Below, one piece after another: positions 43,621 to 54,618 of a stretch of 64,000 bases of DNA. Below the pieces are notes generated by a model. It did not search any database. It saw only the letters and a list, made by a program, of their open reading frames with translations, and was not told the DNA's origin. Positions within the stretch are counted from its first letter, which is position 1. Every line of letters starts with the position of its first letter. This stretch comes from Niebla homalea (taxonomy: Eukaryota; Ascomycota; Lecanoromycetes; Lecanorales; Ramalinaceae): assembly GCA_019925105.1 (NCBI GenBank), contig JAHGAU010000002.1, positions 992,001 to 1,056,000 of the forward strand, read 5' to 3'. Both the position numbers and the translations under genes were made by a program.

Positions 43621-44900
43621 AGGAAAGCTGGCAATTAGATATTGACATCTTAGAGCTTAATACCCCCCCCCTCATTGAAAAGGTCTTGCGGAATAGAATA
43701 GGGTATGTTTTTAGAACCCCAATATTTCTCATATAATCCTGTGGCCCGAGGTTAAACCTATAAATCTCCTAGATGGCGGGTCTGTACGAGCACAGAAGTG
43801 TAACCAGAATAATAATCCTGTCTAAATCCTTATTTAAAGCCGGGGATGATATACCGTTCCCCTCCCTCCCGCGCGGCCGAAGCGGCCAGACGTCAGCGGT
43901 GCATTGGAGATCGATGGGGCCATAAGACCGGCATGTTGTACTCATAAGGTATGAATTACGACGATTGAGCATTTTTTTGGTATGTAGACATACAAAAGCC
44001 AGATAGTGTTCATGGCTCGATGCAGCTTATTAAGATTTGATGATGTGGCATCCGTCAACTAGCAGTTCTAGGGGCGCGTCACTGGAGCGCCGGCTTTCTT
44101 CCTGTGGCTGTATCGCACCAATGCAGGCGTACGTAAATGGCTGCCGCGCCTCGCATCATTGAAGGACCTGTCAAATTTCAGCGGATAAACAGCCCCTGTC
44201 GTTGACATATGGTATAGGAGCAAGAGTGCCACATGCGTTCAGCTACTGTCATGGTTCATGTAGCACTTGCAGCTCAACTACAAGTTAATAGTAATAACGA
44301 TAGGCAGGTAGTCTCAGCGGTACCCACCCGAGGGAAGGGTAGGATCAGCGCAAAAAAACGTTGCGCTCTCACCGTGGTGACCACTGTAACTAGGTACAGA
44401 CCGCGGAAATGTTGTAAACTTGTAATGAGCCGTCAATCGAATCATACCTCAAGTGGGGATCGGCGAGAGAGAACGTGTCCGTGGCAGATGGAGGAATGAG
44501 GATCCTCCTTCGGTAGTTCTTGATTGGTGTGCGAGAGAACAGTCTCATTGAGCCGTGGGAGGGCGATCGGCGAGAGCCACTTTGCTGTTCCTCCCCCCCA
44601 AATCCCCACCAACTACCTCCCACCACAACCTCTCCATTCTTTGCAACAAATGCTCGAAGTCATCAATCAACATTGCCATACGATCTTTATACATGCTTCA
44701 CCGAAGTGCTTTTCGTGCATTCGCATCGTCTCCTTGCTGGCAGATGTAGACTGCCCTATTCTAGTGAATCCGTCAACGCCCTTGCATGGGTAGTACAAAT
44801 TTCTTAACGAACCTGCCACGAATGTCGAACGTGATAGTTCTTGCAAAGGCAGTACTCATCGGAGTTTTCATCCGGCTTTGGTCCTCAGTCCATTGACGCC
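43621..44900. other. gene-free region
   Basis: About 1.28 kb of ordinary composition. A few ATG-started frames (for example 44233-44499) have no domain and no good codon pattern. Nothing else is supported. Confidence 0.4.
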
Positions 44901-46001
44901 ATGACATCTCAAATGGATGCACTACAGGCTTTCACCCACTTGACCGATAACATACCCCAATGGCTGATGAAGCTGGACGATTTAGTCACCAAGTGTGAGG
45001 TCCAATACGAAAGATTTACCCGCATCACACAGCATGGCGAGGTCAAGTTGACGAGGAAGAAAAAGCATGACTCTACCGAATCCCTCCGGCCGAGGAAAGA
45101 GCTCAAAGTCAACAAGACCGGGCAGCCAACAGATCATGATCCCACCAACGTCCCGGAGAGCTCGATTCCCCCTCCCGAGCCTAGTGAAGCCGGCATGATG
45201 CCCAACACTCTTATCATACAGCAACTGCATCGCAAGCGGCGAGCTGGCTCAGATCTCTCGGCGGCGCCATCGGTCCACCGCCGATATCGTACAAAAAGTA
45301 TGGTCATCGTATATTATGATGCTGAGATCCAGGCTGTCTTCGAGGCATTGGTCAAGAACATCGCCAGTGCACGTAACAATCTGAGAAAGGGGAGAGCCAC
45401 TATAGGCTTCAAATCCCGCATGGCCGGTATCACTACAGGCCCCATTATGAATCTTAGATCTCAGGAGGACTCAGGCAATGGAATCATTTTGGGATCTGAG
45501 ACTCTGATAACGCCTAGTTTCGGACGCAGCAAAGTTGCTGAGCACTCAGGACCCAGCGAGCTTGGGTGTTTTGAAGATGCCGATCGACATCTAGAAACCG
45601 CCCAGAATTTGTGTGAAAGGGCGGCGCATCAGTTTTTGAGAGATGGAGATTGTCGTGAGGAGATTGATGGAACAAGAGCGCGCTTTGTCAGCTGCAAGGA
45701 TGTTGCTGTGAGAGAAGTGCAGAAATTAAAAGCGCAAGCACAGGCGGAGACTCCTGAACGGAGCGAAAAGGACTTGCAAGAAGATGCAAAGACCTCAGTA
45801 GCTCAGGCAACGCCACCATCCGAAGGACGAGACCGAATATCAACGTACACGGACACGACACACAAGATAGGGCCACCGTCCTTGAAGCAAGTTAATTTCG
45901 CAGGAGCAGGAACAATTGAAATCGATGATGGTTCAGATGATGAGAGCATACATATTGATATGAGTGCGATTCGGAGGACTGTCAGAAGCACCCGACCATA
46001 G
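44901..46001 (+). CDS. fungal protein of unknown function, 366 residues
   Basis: The ATG at 44901 (MTSQMDALQAFTHLTDNIPQ) opens one exon. The start is helical, with KLDDLVTKCEVQYERF, which could be a short coiled coil. A polar Pro/Ser linker follows. A central block contains RRYRTKSMVIVYYDAEIQAV and FEALVKNIASARNNLRKGRA, and a helical segment runs around residues 225-290. The acidic tail DDGSDDESIHIDMSAIRRTV suggests a nuclear or scaffold protein. There is no signal peptide or membrane helix. The block YYDAEIQ..LVKNI..ARNNLRKGR looks conserved to me from other filamentous fungi, but I cannot name it. Confidence 0.75.
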   Translation: MTSQMDALQAFTHLTDNIPQWLMKLDDLVTKCEVQYERFTRITQHGEVKLTRKKKHDSTESLRPRKELKVNKTGQPTDHDPTNVPESSIPPPEPSEAGMMPNTLIIQQLHRKRRAGSDLSAAPSVHRRYRTKSMVIVYYDAEIQAVFEALVKNIASARNNLRKGRATIGFKSRMAGITTGPIMNLRSQEDSGNGIILGSETLITPSFGRSKVAEHSGPSELGCFEDADRHLETAQNLCERAAHQFLRDGDCREEIDGTRARFVSCKDVAVREVQKLKAQAQAETPERSEKDLQEDAKTSVAQATPPSEGRDRISTYTDTTHKIGPPSLKQVNFAGAGTIEIDDGSDDESIHIDMSAIRRTVRSTRP

Positions 46002-46663
46002 TGGGCCGACTACCAACATCGACGACGAAATCGGTCTTGGGTGGTAATTGACAAGCATTTGCATTATACAGGAGTATGTCAAGGTTTGTACTTACGATGC
46101 AATGACAGCGTGGGCGTATGGCCTCCCTATTGTGGTAGGAAGGAACAATCTTCGTCCTTTTCAAACTGCAAGATTCATGATTTATCTTCCGCAACCAAAG
46201 CAAACCGAGTAGATTTCTACTTTAAATGGCAGTATCAGATCGATATCTATGCATTGCAAGAGTAAATCCAATCTTTTCCCGTCTGCACGTCTGATGGTAG
46301 GCGTCGTACCATTCCATGTACCTGGCTATTCTGCAAATTGCCAAGCGACGTTATTTAGACCCAATTCACCATCTTTTCCATTTACTCTCTTCATCACTTC
46401 CCGACTCTTTGTGTTACATCCACTGAGTGACTATTCTCTGAAATTTCAGTACCTCCTCAGGCTCTGTCAATTGACGAGATGTACGGCCTTATCATCCACT
46501 CACAGGAAGGCATATAGTCCATCAAACCAGTCGTATAGAAGTATAGTTTTTGATCTACGTAACTAAACACTTCGAGGCCACACTGCTATCACCTCTAAAA
46601 AGCTATCGAGCCTTATAATTTCATCAGCAGGAGATCTTGGATTGGAATCGAGTCCTGAGGACG

Positions 46664-48415
46664 ATGCCTTCAGAAACCAGCAGCAGGCGGAAATCAACAC
46701 GTCACAAAGGGAACAAAGATCATCAGCCGCTCTACGATATGACATGGCACCCAGCAGATGAGCAACTCCGTCCTCAGGCTACTGCTGCAAGGCGCAAAAG
46801 GCAGAAGATGGCTGAAGAGGATAATGATGAGGGTAGAGTAGGGATTTGCGCTGCCTCGTCTGTCAAAGAGGGACTACTTGATCAGGGCAATCCAAATTCT
46901 CAAGCTGACAACACGACACCTGAGAGGTCGCGGAAAGTGCCTGATAATGGATGTCGTCGGTCTGCGCGAGCGAAAACATCTAATGCTCCTCCCGTATACA
47001 GTGCAAGCTACCATCCTGTAGATGCTGTTCTGCGCCCGTCAGCTGCAGCAAAGTATCTTTCCACAAGGTCACAGCCAAACAGCCCTACAAAGCAAGCACA
47101 ATCGCTGCCATTGGACTCCCGGTCAAGACGGCTACTCGCAACTCAAGCCACTTCGAAGCATTCCGGCCACTTTCCTTTTCCACAGCCCGGTCTTGTCACT
47201 GAATCGGCCCACTTCCAGACGCTACCTACAATTGATCGTCGTATCCTGCAGCTACAAAGATGTATTCCATTACAGCCTGAATTGGATGTCATGCCTTGTA
47301 CTTGGGAGCATGTAAGGGACGTCCTGCACAATGAAGCCTTGATCCCTCGAGGCCAACCAAGCAATGAACAAAGCATCGAGCTCATCAAGACTCGATACGA
47401 ATCTGCACGATTAGCTATGACTGCGTACTTCGATTGCGACGCAGAGCCTGGGGATAAAAGGGACTGGGTGGTATTTCGTGCTGAAGGCTTCGATGTTTTC
47501 GACCTTGGTGGCGGTCAGAAATACTGGCCCTGTTACCAAAAATCCATTGTGTCAGCCATTCGACAATCACCAGACCACCAATCCTCGGCGATCGCTGCAG
47601 GGTCTGGAACGCCTGGGGGAATGGATCCGGCCCTCAAGAATCTGGAAGGACCTTACCTCACCCTCATCGATCCCAGACATGTCACAAGCCCACAAATGAT
47701 GCTAGCGGGTCGACAAGCAACTAAGCAGACCTTGACGGGCGTTTACGATCCCACAATGTCGCAATCAGAGCATCATTTTCTGCCTGAGCAGGAATTCCGT
47801 GCAGAGAAAAGCGCGTCATTTTCATATCAAGCAATCGCCCTGAGCGCACTTGGCAACGGAACCGAGGAGGACGTTAGGTTTGGCAGACAAAGTCCAAGTA
47901 TGACGTCGGGCGAAGGTAGCCCACAAGCCAGCATTCGGAACATAATGGATGCACCATTCGAGGAGGGTGGGGACATCACCGGCATCCTGGAAACGAGTAT
48001 TGAGAATCTTGTTACTGGTGCTATTGCCCCCAGATCTTCGGTTCAGATTCTCACCAATGATGACGTCCCTCCGCAATGGCAAGCTCAACGTATCAGACCG
48101 TCGCAAAACCGCCAAGGACAGACATGCAGAATTTCTGCGAGCAAAGGGCACTCCGACAAAAAAAAGGCTCGTCGTAATGTGGCAGAAAGCATCAATGTTG
48201 CTGAAGATGCACCGGGAATGTCCCCCAAGATTCAGCGGTTGGTGGAATCATACCCACACTCCCAAGGCTCGGACATACCTAAAGAAAATCTGTCCACGCA
48301 AGAGCATCTGCAGACGAGCGATTCACCTTCATCTCAGGGGATTGGAGACGGTCGTATGAATGCTCGAAACGCATACAGGGGTAGCAACTTCGGTGATGTG
48401 AGTAGGCACTGCTAG
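46664..48415 (+). CDS. fungal protein of unknown function with a duplicated YxxxxHPxDxxLRP motif
   Basis: The ATG at 46664 opens 583 codons in one exon. Two copies of a short motif occur: PLYDMTWHPADEQLRPQATA (residues 22-41) and PVYSASYHPVDAVLRPSAAA (residues 110-129). Each is followed or preceded by basic residues (ARRKRQK; CRRSARAK). A folded-looking region at about 185-290 contains HVRDVLHNEALIPRG, ESARLAMTAYFD and GDKRDWVVFRAEGFDVFDLG. The C-terminal half is low complexity with a basic patch (SDKKKARRNVAES). There is no membrane segment. It is probably nuclear from composition. The family is unknown to me. Confidence 0.75.
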   Translation: MPSETSSRRKSTRHKGNKDHQPLYDMTWHPADEQLRPQATAARRKRQKMAEEDNDEGRVGICAASSVKEGLLDQGNPNSQADNTTPERSRKVPDNGCRRSARAKTSNAPPVYSASYHPVDAVLRPSAAAKYLSTRSQPNSPTKQAQSLPLDSRSRRLLATQATSKHSGHFPFPQPGLVTESAHFQTLPTIDRRILQLQRCIPLQPELDVMPCTWEHVRDVLHNEALIPRGQPSNEQSIELIKTRYESARLAMTAYFDCDAEPGDKRDWVVFRAEGFDVFDLGGGQKYWPCYQKSIVSAIRQSPDHQSSAIAAGSGTPGGMDPALKNLEGPYLTLIDPRHVTSPQMMLAGRQATKQTLTGVYDPTMSQSEHHFLPEQEFRAEKSASFSYQAIALSALGNGTEEDVRFGRQSPSMTSGEGSPQASIRNIMDAPFEEGGDITGILETSIENLVTGAIAPRSSVQILTNDDVPPQWQAQRIRPSQNRQGQTCRISASKGHSDKKKARRNVAESINVAEDAPGMSPKIQRLVESYPHSQGSDIPKENLSTQEHLQTSDSPSSQGIGDGRMNARNAYRGSNFGDVSRHC

Positions 48416-48896
48416 CTTAGAGTGTTATGGCAATCAGGTCTTTGCCGAGCCGTGATCTCTACTGTACTTTTGCCGGATCAATATGGTTTTTGGCGATGTC
48501 TGCAGGCATATTTTGATGTAGCTTTAGCACTGCTTTGTGATTATCCAGCATGATTTGCATAGCAACATATAACATAAGAGTTCGCTCTCGCCCATGTAAT
48601 CCAAGGATATGGGTTGCCAGACAGAGAATGGACGAGGGGGATCTGTGCCAAGGCGTCCCTACCCGAGCATACCTAGTACTAACATATGTCTACGCATGAG
48701 TTTCCCTCAGGACTCAGCAGGCTTCAAATGCTATCCACTCACTTGACTGCTCCAGTTTCCAGGAAATGCTAGAACTGTAGCGCTGGCAACATCCTTGAAT
48801 CGTCCGTATCGAAATTGTGGGTCGATGCACTTGGTAGCTCCGCTTGCTCCGATCTTCAGATTCAACTTGTTGAAGTCCTCTAGCATTCACTTAGCT

Positions 48897-50231
48897 ATGT
48901 CCACCGCGCCTTCTCAAGATCTTGTATCTTTCCTGCATGCCTCATACCCATCTGCAGTCCCTCAATATTCTGACCACTCCAATCTGTCCCATCTGTCACA
49001 CGATATCTACCCCAGTATCTCCTTGACAGACAATGAGAAAGTGGAAATTTCTCAATGGCTCATCACAGCTTCGCATCTCTCAGACCAAGCCGAAGATGAG
49101 GCCAAACATACCGAACGACTGGGTTCCCTCAACATGCATTTGTCAACCCGAACAACAGTCCTCGGCAGCAAGCCATCAATTGCAGATCTAGCCCTCTACT
49201 ATCGCATAGCACCCACTGTCAGGAAATGGTCTGCGGAGGAGCGGACAGGTGCAAAGGGCTATCATCACATTGTCCGTCATGTCGACTGCGTGCAAAACTC
49301 TCCTCTTTTTGGCCTATCCTTGAAGCCCAGTGAAAAGGTGGACGTTGAACTCGACGATATTGTATTCGTCCACAAGCCAATGGACGCCAAAGAAGAGAAA
49401 GAGCGGAAGAAGAAGGAAAAGGCTGCTGCCCTTGCGGCGGCTTCAGGTGCGGTCGCTAGCAGTGGTACTCAATCAACACTTCCCCTAGGTCAAGGCAAAG
49501 ATTCGAAAGACAAAAAGACCGCTCAGCAACTCGATGAGGTCGTCAGAGGATCCTCGGCAAACAGCGCCGCGCCGACGAAGCAAAAGAAAGAGAAGCAAGC
49601 AAAGCAGCCAAAAGCAGCTCCCGCGCCGACGCCCCTGTCGCCTGCGTTGATCGACCTTCGTGTGGGTCACATCCTGAAGGCCATACCGCATCCGGATGCC
49701 GATTCCCTATATGTATCGACGGTAGCTTGTGGCGATGCTTCAGGTGCCGACAACACCTCGGAATATGAAGGCCAAGTCGTACGTACCGTGTGCTCCGGCC
49801 TAAATGGATTGGTTCCGCTAGAAGAGATGCAGGGGAAGAAGATCGTCGCTGTATGTAATTTGAAACCTGTGACAATGAGGGGAATCAAGTCCGCGGCCAT
49901 GGTGCTTGCGGCGTCGCCAAGGTTAAAGGAAGGAGAGGTTGATGATCACAAGGGTCCAGTGGAACTGGTAGATCCACCTGCAGAGGCAGCAGCAGGCGAC
50001 CGCATATGCTTCGATGGATGGGAGGGAGAGCCCGAGGGCCAGCTGAATCCGAAGAAGAAGGTCTTCGAGAGTTTACAGCCAGGTTTTACTACCACGCAGG
50101 ACGGAGTGGTCGGATTCGATGCCGAAGGTGTGGAGGCGCTCAAGGGCGATGGAAAGCCACTTGGTCTACTCAAGACCAAAGACGGTGGGGCATGTAAAGT
50201 GAAGAGTCTCAAAGGAGCGATTGTACGATGA
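48897..50231 (+). CDS. arc1: Arc1-like aminoacyl-tRNA synthetase cofactor (EMAPII/tRNA-binding domain)
   Basis: Arc1 binds tRNA and tethers methionyl- and glutamyl-tRNA synthetases in the cytosol. From the ATG at 48897 the protein is 444 residues. An N-terminal GST-C-like helical part (about 1-130; SKPSIADLALYYRIAP) mediates synthetase binding in yeast. A Lys/Ala-rich linker follows (KEEKERKKKEKAAALAAASG). The C-terminal OB-fold (about 245-440) has LIDLRVGHILKAIPHPDADS, VRTVCSGLNGLVP and NLKPVTMRGIKSAAMVLAAS. An in-frame ATG at 48825 would add a hydrophobic, basic 24-residue extension that could target mitochondria. It converges with the MFS gene with 59 bases between stops. Confidence 0.9.
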   Translation: MSTAPSQDLVSFLHASYPSAVPQYSDHSNLSHLSHDIYPSISLTDNEKVEISQWLITASHLSDQAEDEAKHTERLGSLNMHLSTRTTVLGSKPSIADLALYYRIAPTVRKWSAEERTGAKGYHHIVRHVDCVQNSPLFGLSLKPSEKVDVELDDIVFVHKPMDAKEEKERKKKEKAAALAAASGAVASSGTQSTLPLGQGKDSKDKKTAQQLDEVVRGSSANSAAPTKQKKEKQAKQPKAAPAPTPLSPALIDLRVGHILKAIPHPDADSLYVSTVACGDASGADNTSEYEGQVVRTVCSGLNGLVPLEEMQGKKIVAVCNLKPVTMRGIKSAAMVLAASPRLKEGEVDDHKGPVELVDPPAEAAAGDRICFDGWEGEPEGQLNPKKKVFESLQPGFTTTQDGVVGFDAEGVEALKGDGKPLGLLKTKDGGACKVKSLKGAIVR

Positions 50232-50290
50232 ACCAAACGTCTCAAGCCGCTCTATGTCCAATGAGTTGGAGCGTTCTTGGTCGCCATGTG

Positions 50291-52033
50291 CTATATCATA
50301 AACAAGAATTGCCTCTTCTTTTCATAAGGACCTACGAGCTCTTCGTCTTCCCCAAGATCTGTTCTCTCCCTAGCCAAGGCACGGCCATTTTCCGAGATCA
50401 AATACATTCTCAGGCCATAGGCAAGCAGTGCCACTGCAGCTGTGAAGCACGCACACAAAGACATGCCCCTCACATAATACGGCTGATCGCTATCGGGATA
50501 CAGATGAACACCGACCAACGGGCCCAACTGTCCAATATAGTTCAGCATTGCCAGTCCAGTACCCTTGCCAGAATCGCTCTCTTGATTGTTGATTGTCCAA
50601 GTAATGATAATGGTGATGGCGCTGAAGAAGCCCACGCTCGCAGGATAGACACCAAGGTAGCGGATGGTGGGATAAGCATGCATAGATCCGGCGATAGCCA
50701 TCATAGCATACCCAAAGGACGCGAGCAAGGCGTGGAAGATGACGAAGGGACTGCGAACTCGGTAGCGATCCGACAGCCAAGCGGTCAGGAGCACGGCAAC
50801 GAAGGCGAGGAAGTAGGGCGGCGCGGTGAGTGCCTGTGAAGTCAACGTTGAATGTCCCATTTCGCTGATGATCGTCGGGAGGAAGACCGGCAGAGAGCTG
50901 AAGGCCACGTTCAGGCAGAAGAAACAGGCAGCTGTCAGGTAGGTCTTGGGGTCCAGGAGCGTTTGACGGATTTCGCTCCAGTTCAACCCTTGCTGCGCTC
51001 CCGCCTTCGGCTCGTTCTCCTTTCGAAGGCGGATCTCGGCCACCTTTCGTTCTCTGGCAGTCAAGTATCTGACTGATGCCGGGCGATCAGGGATGTGGAG
51101 AAAGACGAAGACTGCCACGACGATGCTCGGAAAGCCTTCAACAAGGAACAACATGCGCCAAGAAGCAATCGGTACAGCATCCCCAATTTTGATTACGGCC
51201 CAGGCTAGACTTCCTGCAAAGGAAGTAGCTAGAGGCGCTGCAGAGATAAATAGACCCGTTCTGAAGGCGAGCTCATCCCTCTTGTAGAAAAATGACATGT
51301 AGAAGGGGACCCCCACAAAGGCAGCCTCTCCAATTCCAAGGAGGGCCCTCAGAACGAGCATCGAAGGAAAGGAGAAGGCGAGCGATTGCAAAGACGCTAT
51401 GAGTCCCCAGGACGCAACACAGACGGCCACTAAGGCAGTCATCAGCGACGAAGAAGGCAAGTAATTGATATTTCATACGGTATGTGTGTGGAGGAAATAT
51501 CTTCCAGAGCAAGGTCATCCACTCAAAGCATATGTACGTGATATAGAAGGCTCTCAGGAGCCACTCAAATCGATCAGAGCTTAAATGGAGGTCATCGTAC
51601 ATGCCTGCAATTTTGGCGTTACCGATATCTGCGAACGGTCAGCAATGCAGCGCCGTATAGTTGCCTGAAGTATGAATTTACTGGACCTGTCAAGAAAAGA
51701 TAGCATATAGAGGACGGCAACGAATAGGACCAGCCTGCGATCCAGCTTCCTGATGACGGCCTGCTCTTCGTCTGGGGTATAGAGCATGAAGCTGGTGATG
51801 GTCGAGATGCTATCCCTTCTCCTCTCGGCGAGGACATCTGGCACCTCATCATCTTGCTCTCTATCCTGGACGGAATCTATCCCTTGCACATCGTCTGGGT
51901 CGTAGTCCGAGCAACTATGATTGCTCGACCATCCTTGCAGTTCATATGATTCCGACCGAAGCTCCGGGCTCATTTCGGTGTCATCAATGTCTTCATTCGA
52001 TGCCTTCTTTCCAGACGTGTAAGACATGATCAT
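50291..52033 (-). CDS. MFS permease, allantoate permease (Dal5)-like
   Basis: Three exons, 52033-51682, 51628-51479 and 51429-50291, splice in frame to 546 residues. An acidic cytosolic N-terminus of about 95 residues precedes the first helix (LVLFVAVLYMLSFLDRSNIG), which with the following NAKIAGM is the anion:cation symporter signature. Other marks are LWKIFPPH before helix 3, LRALLGIGEAAFVGVPFYMS, and WRMLFLVEGFPSIVVA after helix 6, the usual WRxxFxxEG of this subfamily. Twelve helices are plausible. The substrate is a small organic acid, amide or vitamin; which one cannot be read from sequence. It diverges from MTR3 with 572 bases between starts. Confidence 0.9.
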
Positions 52034-52605
52034 GTTGCAACATTCAGCTCGAAGATCTGGTATTCTCCCATAGCATCACACCGAGCCATGAATGGGTGTT
52101 GAATTCGTCACTGATATAGAACTCTCACAATGAGGTTCTGTCCTGTCCAAGCACATCTTGAAACTGGGAGCCATAAGGCCAGCTGGGGTAAAAGTGAGCT
52201 TCAACAGTCAGGATGACAGAGGAGTCAAACCGTAAGCGTAAGACTCGGGCGGGCTACGGAAGTAATTTGAGGGAAGGAGCGGTTCCGGGGGCTCATCACT
52301 TTCTTTTTTCCTTAGCTAGATAGTCCTTTTTCAATCAACATACTCTATCCACAGAACCGAGTCTCTGATCCAGTCATCTTTCTCCTACCACCCTTATACC
52401 TAGGGGACCTCGGGAGTGCGGAAGGGGACGAGGGGAGCACCACAACTCCAATACGATCCTTTTCTCAACATAGGTAACCCTCGGCAGCAACGATTCCACC
52501 AGATGTTCAACAATGCATCTTGAATCAGAATCAGGGCCAGATACATAGCTGAGCGCCGGCACCGAAGGGACAAAGGGAGAGGCCTCCTTGTCAGTAGATC
52601 TAAAC

Positions 52606-53585
52606 ATGAACGCTCTTGCAGATAGGAGGCGTCTTAACGCACCGATGGGTGGAACAATATCCATTCCCTTCGCCAAGGAGACAACACCAGCCTCGTTACC
52701 CAGGACGCGAGCTAGGTTGCCCGGACAAATACGCAATACATGTGGGTGATAACGCACTGGGCTTCAAAATACCGATCCTATGCTGATGCATCATCTACAT
52801 CAGTCCTGAAGACGGGCCTGACTCCTTCAGCTTCTGGCTCCGCTTACCTTGAAATCAAGGGCGAGCATCGAACATCTTCAGCAGAGCTTAAACCTGGACA
52901 GGCTGGTCTCAAGCTTACCTGCGCCGTTCATGGACCTCGGCCTCTTCCTCGATCCGCCCCTTTCTCTCCTCAACTTCTCCTTTCTACCAGGGTCAAATTT
53001 ACTCCATTCGCAACCGGTCACTGGGGGGGCTTCATGCCCGATGCCAGCGCGCGTGATCTGGCTGCCCACCTGGACACCGCCCTCAAAGGCATCTTACTCG
53101 CAGAGCGGTGGCCTAAGAGCGGTATAGATGTCGTCATCACAGTACTCGAAGGTGAGGAAAGCACTGCATCGTCGTATGCTCAGACTGGGAACAGCATGTG
53201 TGAGGATCTCAATCTACTCTCAAATTGCATCACTGTTGCCTCTGCTGCGATCGCGGACGCAGGAATCGATTGCGTGGACGTTGCAACAGGAGGGGTAGCT
53301 GCCATTGTTGCTGGAGCTTCTGGGACAACCCAGCTCATTCTTGACCCATGTCCGCTGGATCATCAATCTCTTGAGCGTGTATGTGTGGTGGCTTACCTGC
53401 AATCAAGGGATGAAGTCACTGAAGTGTGGGCCAAGCAGGAAGGTAGATCTTCCACTGCTGGTACGTCAGAGCATGCAGACTTCATCGCGCTTGTTGATGG
53501 TGCTGTCGAAGCAGCAAAAGCCTCTCGACAGGTCTTAATGGAAGCTCTCAAGCAGTCGACTGAACTAAAGTTATTGCGCTATTGA
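52606..53585 (+). CDS. mtr3: exosome subunit Mtr3 (RNase PH-like)
   Basis: Mtr3 is one of the six catalytically inactive RNase PH-like ring subunits of the RNA exosome, in nucleus and cytoplasm. The first exon (52606-52741) encodes MNALADRRRLNAPMGGT, matching the DRRR..GP.GG start of the family, and ends in PGQIRNT. A 62-base intron (GTGGGT..CATCAG) joins it in frame to FLKTGLTPSASGSAYLEI. Total length is 305 residues. A second long exon has SARDLAAHLDTALKGILLAE, the SNCITVASAAIADAGI helix and the terminal VDGAVEAAKASRQVLMEAL. The long ATG-started frame beginning at 52740 alone would miss the N-terminus. The two-exon model is much better supported. Confidence 0.92.
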
Positions 53586-53995
53586 GATTGAAGCGCAATT
53601 TTCTTCGAATGATGGCCTCACAATACCCCAGTGGCGGACGTCAAATTCCCATCCCTTTCTTTCCATTGACGAATTGAGTTGTTCTCATTGCTGCCTTGCC
53701 TGTTGAACCGATTCAATTTTGTGACATTCACTACCTAGTAGGTCTGAACAGTGAATGAGAAGTATCTTAAACCCAAGTCATTCTTTCTCCAAACCTTCTC
53801 ACCTTGATCATCATCACTATCACACGGTCGCACTGTTCTTCAAACCAACACAGCATATCTACGACCACAAACACAATCCAAAGTCATTCCAAACTAGAAC
53901 CATTCCTCGACTTGAGACTATCATAGGCAGAAGGCCAGTCAGCTCCTCGAAACCAAGTACCTGCAACAAAAGACACTCCACCACACGATCTCACA

Positions 53996-54402
53996 ATGCC
54001 TCCAGCGAAGACGGCCGATGAAGGCCTAGTGTTCTTGTTCCATTGCGTCAAGCATAAGAATGGTCCCACCGTAAGCTATCACTTTTATCTCCCTCGCTTG
54101 GATAGCTTGATGAATATGAAAGTGAACCGCTCCATGGCTAATCTTTGGTCTGCTAGGTCAATTTCCAGGCGGTCGCTGGTGAGCTTGGCAATATGACCGC
54201 CAATGCCGCCCGACTCCGCTTCATGCGTATCAGGAAGATGATCGAAGGTGACAAGGGCGAGGAAAAGGGGGGTGATAAGGGGACTGGGGAAGATCAGAGC
54301 GGCGACTCAGCTAAGGGACTTGGAAAGGACGGCGGGAAAGGTAGTCCAGCTGGAGGACAGAGCAAGAAGAGAAAGCTGAAGGTGGAGGTGGAGGATGAAT
54401 AG
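53996..54402 (+). CDS. small Myb/SANT-like protein, 106 residues
   Basis: Exon 1 (53996-54070) and exon 2 (54157-54402) join in phase 0 (GTAAGC..CTGCTAG). Residues 8-48 read as a compact three-helix unit: DEGLVFLFHCVKHKNGPTVN, then FQAVAGELGNMTANAARLRF and MRIRKMIE, resembling the short Myb-like domain common in filamentous fungi. The rest is a Gly/Asp/Lys-rich disordered tail ending in a basic-acidic KKRKLKVEVEDE, where KKRK may be a nuclear signal. It is therefore a probable small nuclear DNA- or chromatin-binding protein. The domain call is from pattern, not a search. Confidence 0.75.
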
Positions 54403-54618
54403 TGCATCAGCGGCGAGGTCATCATGAGCGGGAACGTGGCTCATTGACCAAGATGCATAACCCAGGTCAGTTTCGAAAGGCCTTGGGGCGCATTCAATGG
54501 TCTTTTCACGACGACAGGATATCAGTCAGGACAGCAGCACATGTATCGTAGCCATTCTAGCTACAATAATTACAGAACGTCGACGGCTCCCCTGCAAGCC
54601 GGAATCAGTTGCCATGCC

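Noticed and set aside
52374..52757. 127-codon frame on the minus strand upstream of MTR3
   Set aside because: It overlaps the first MTR3 exon, which has a clear family signature and fitting splice sites on the other strand.
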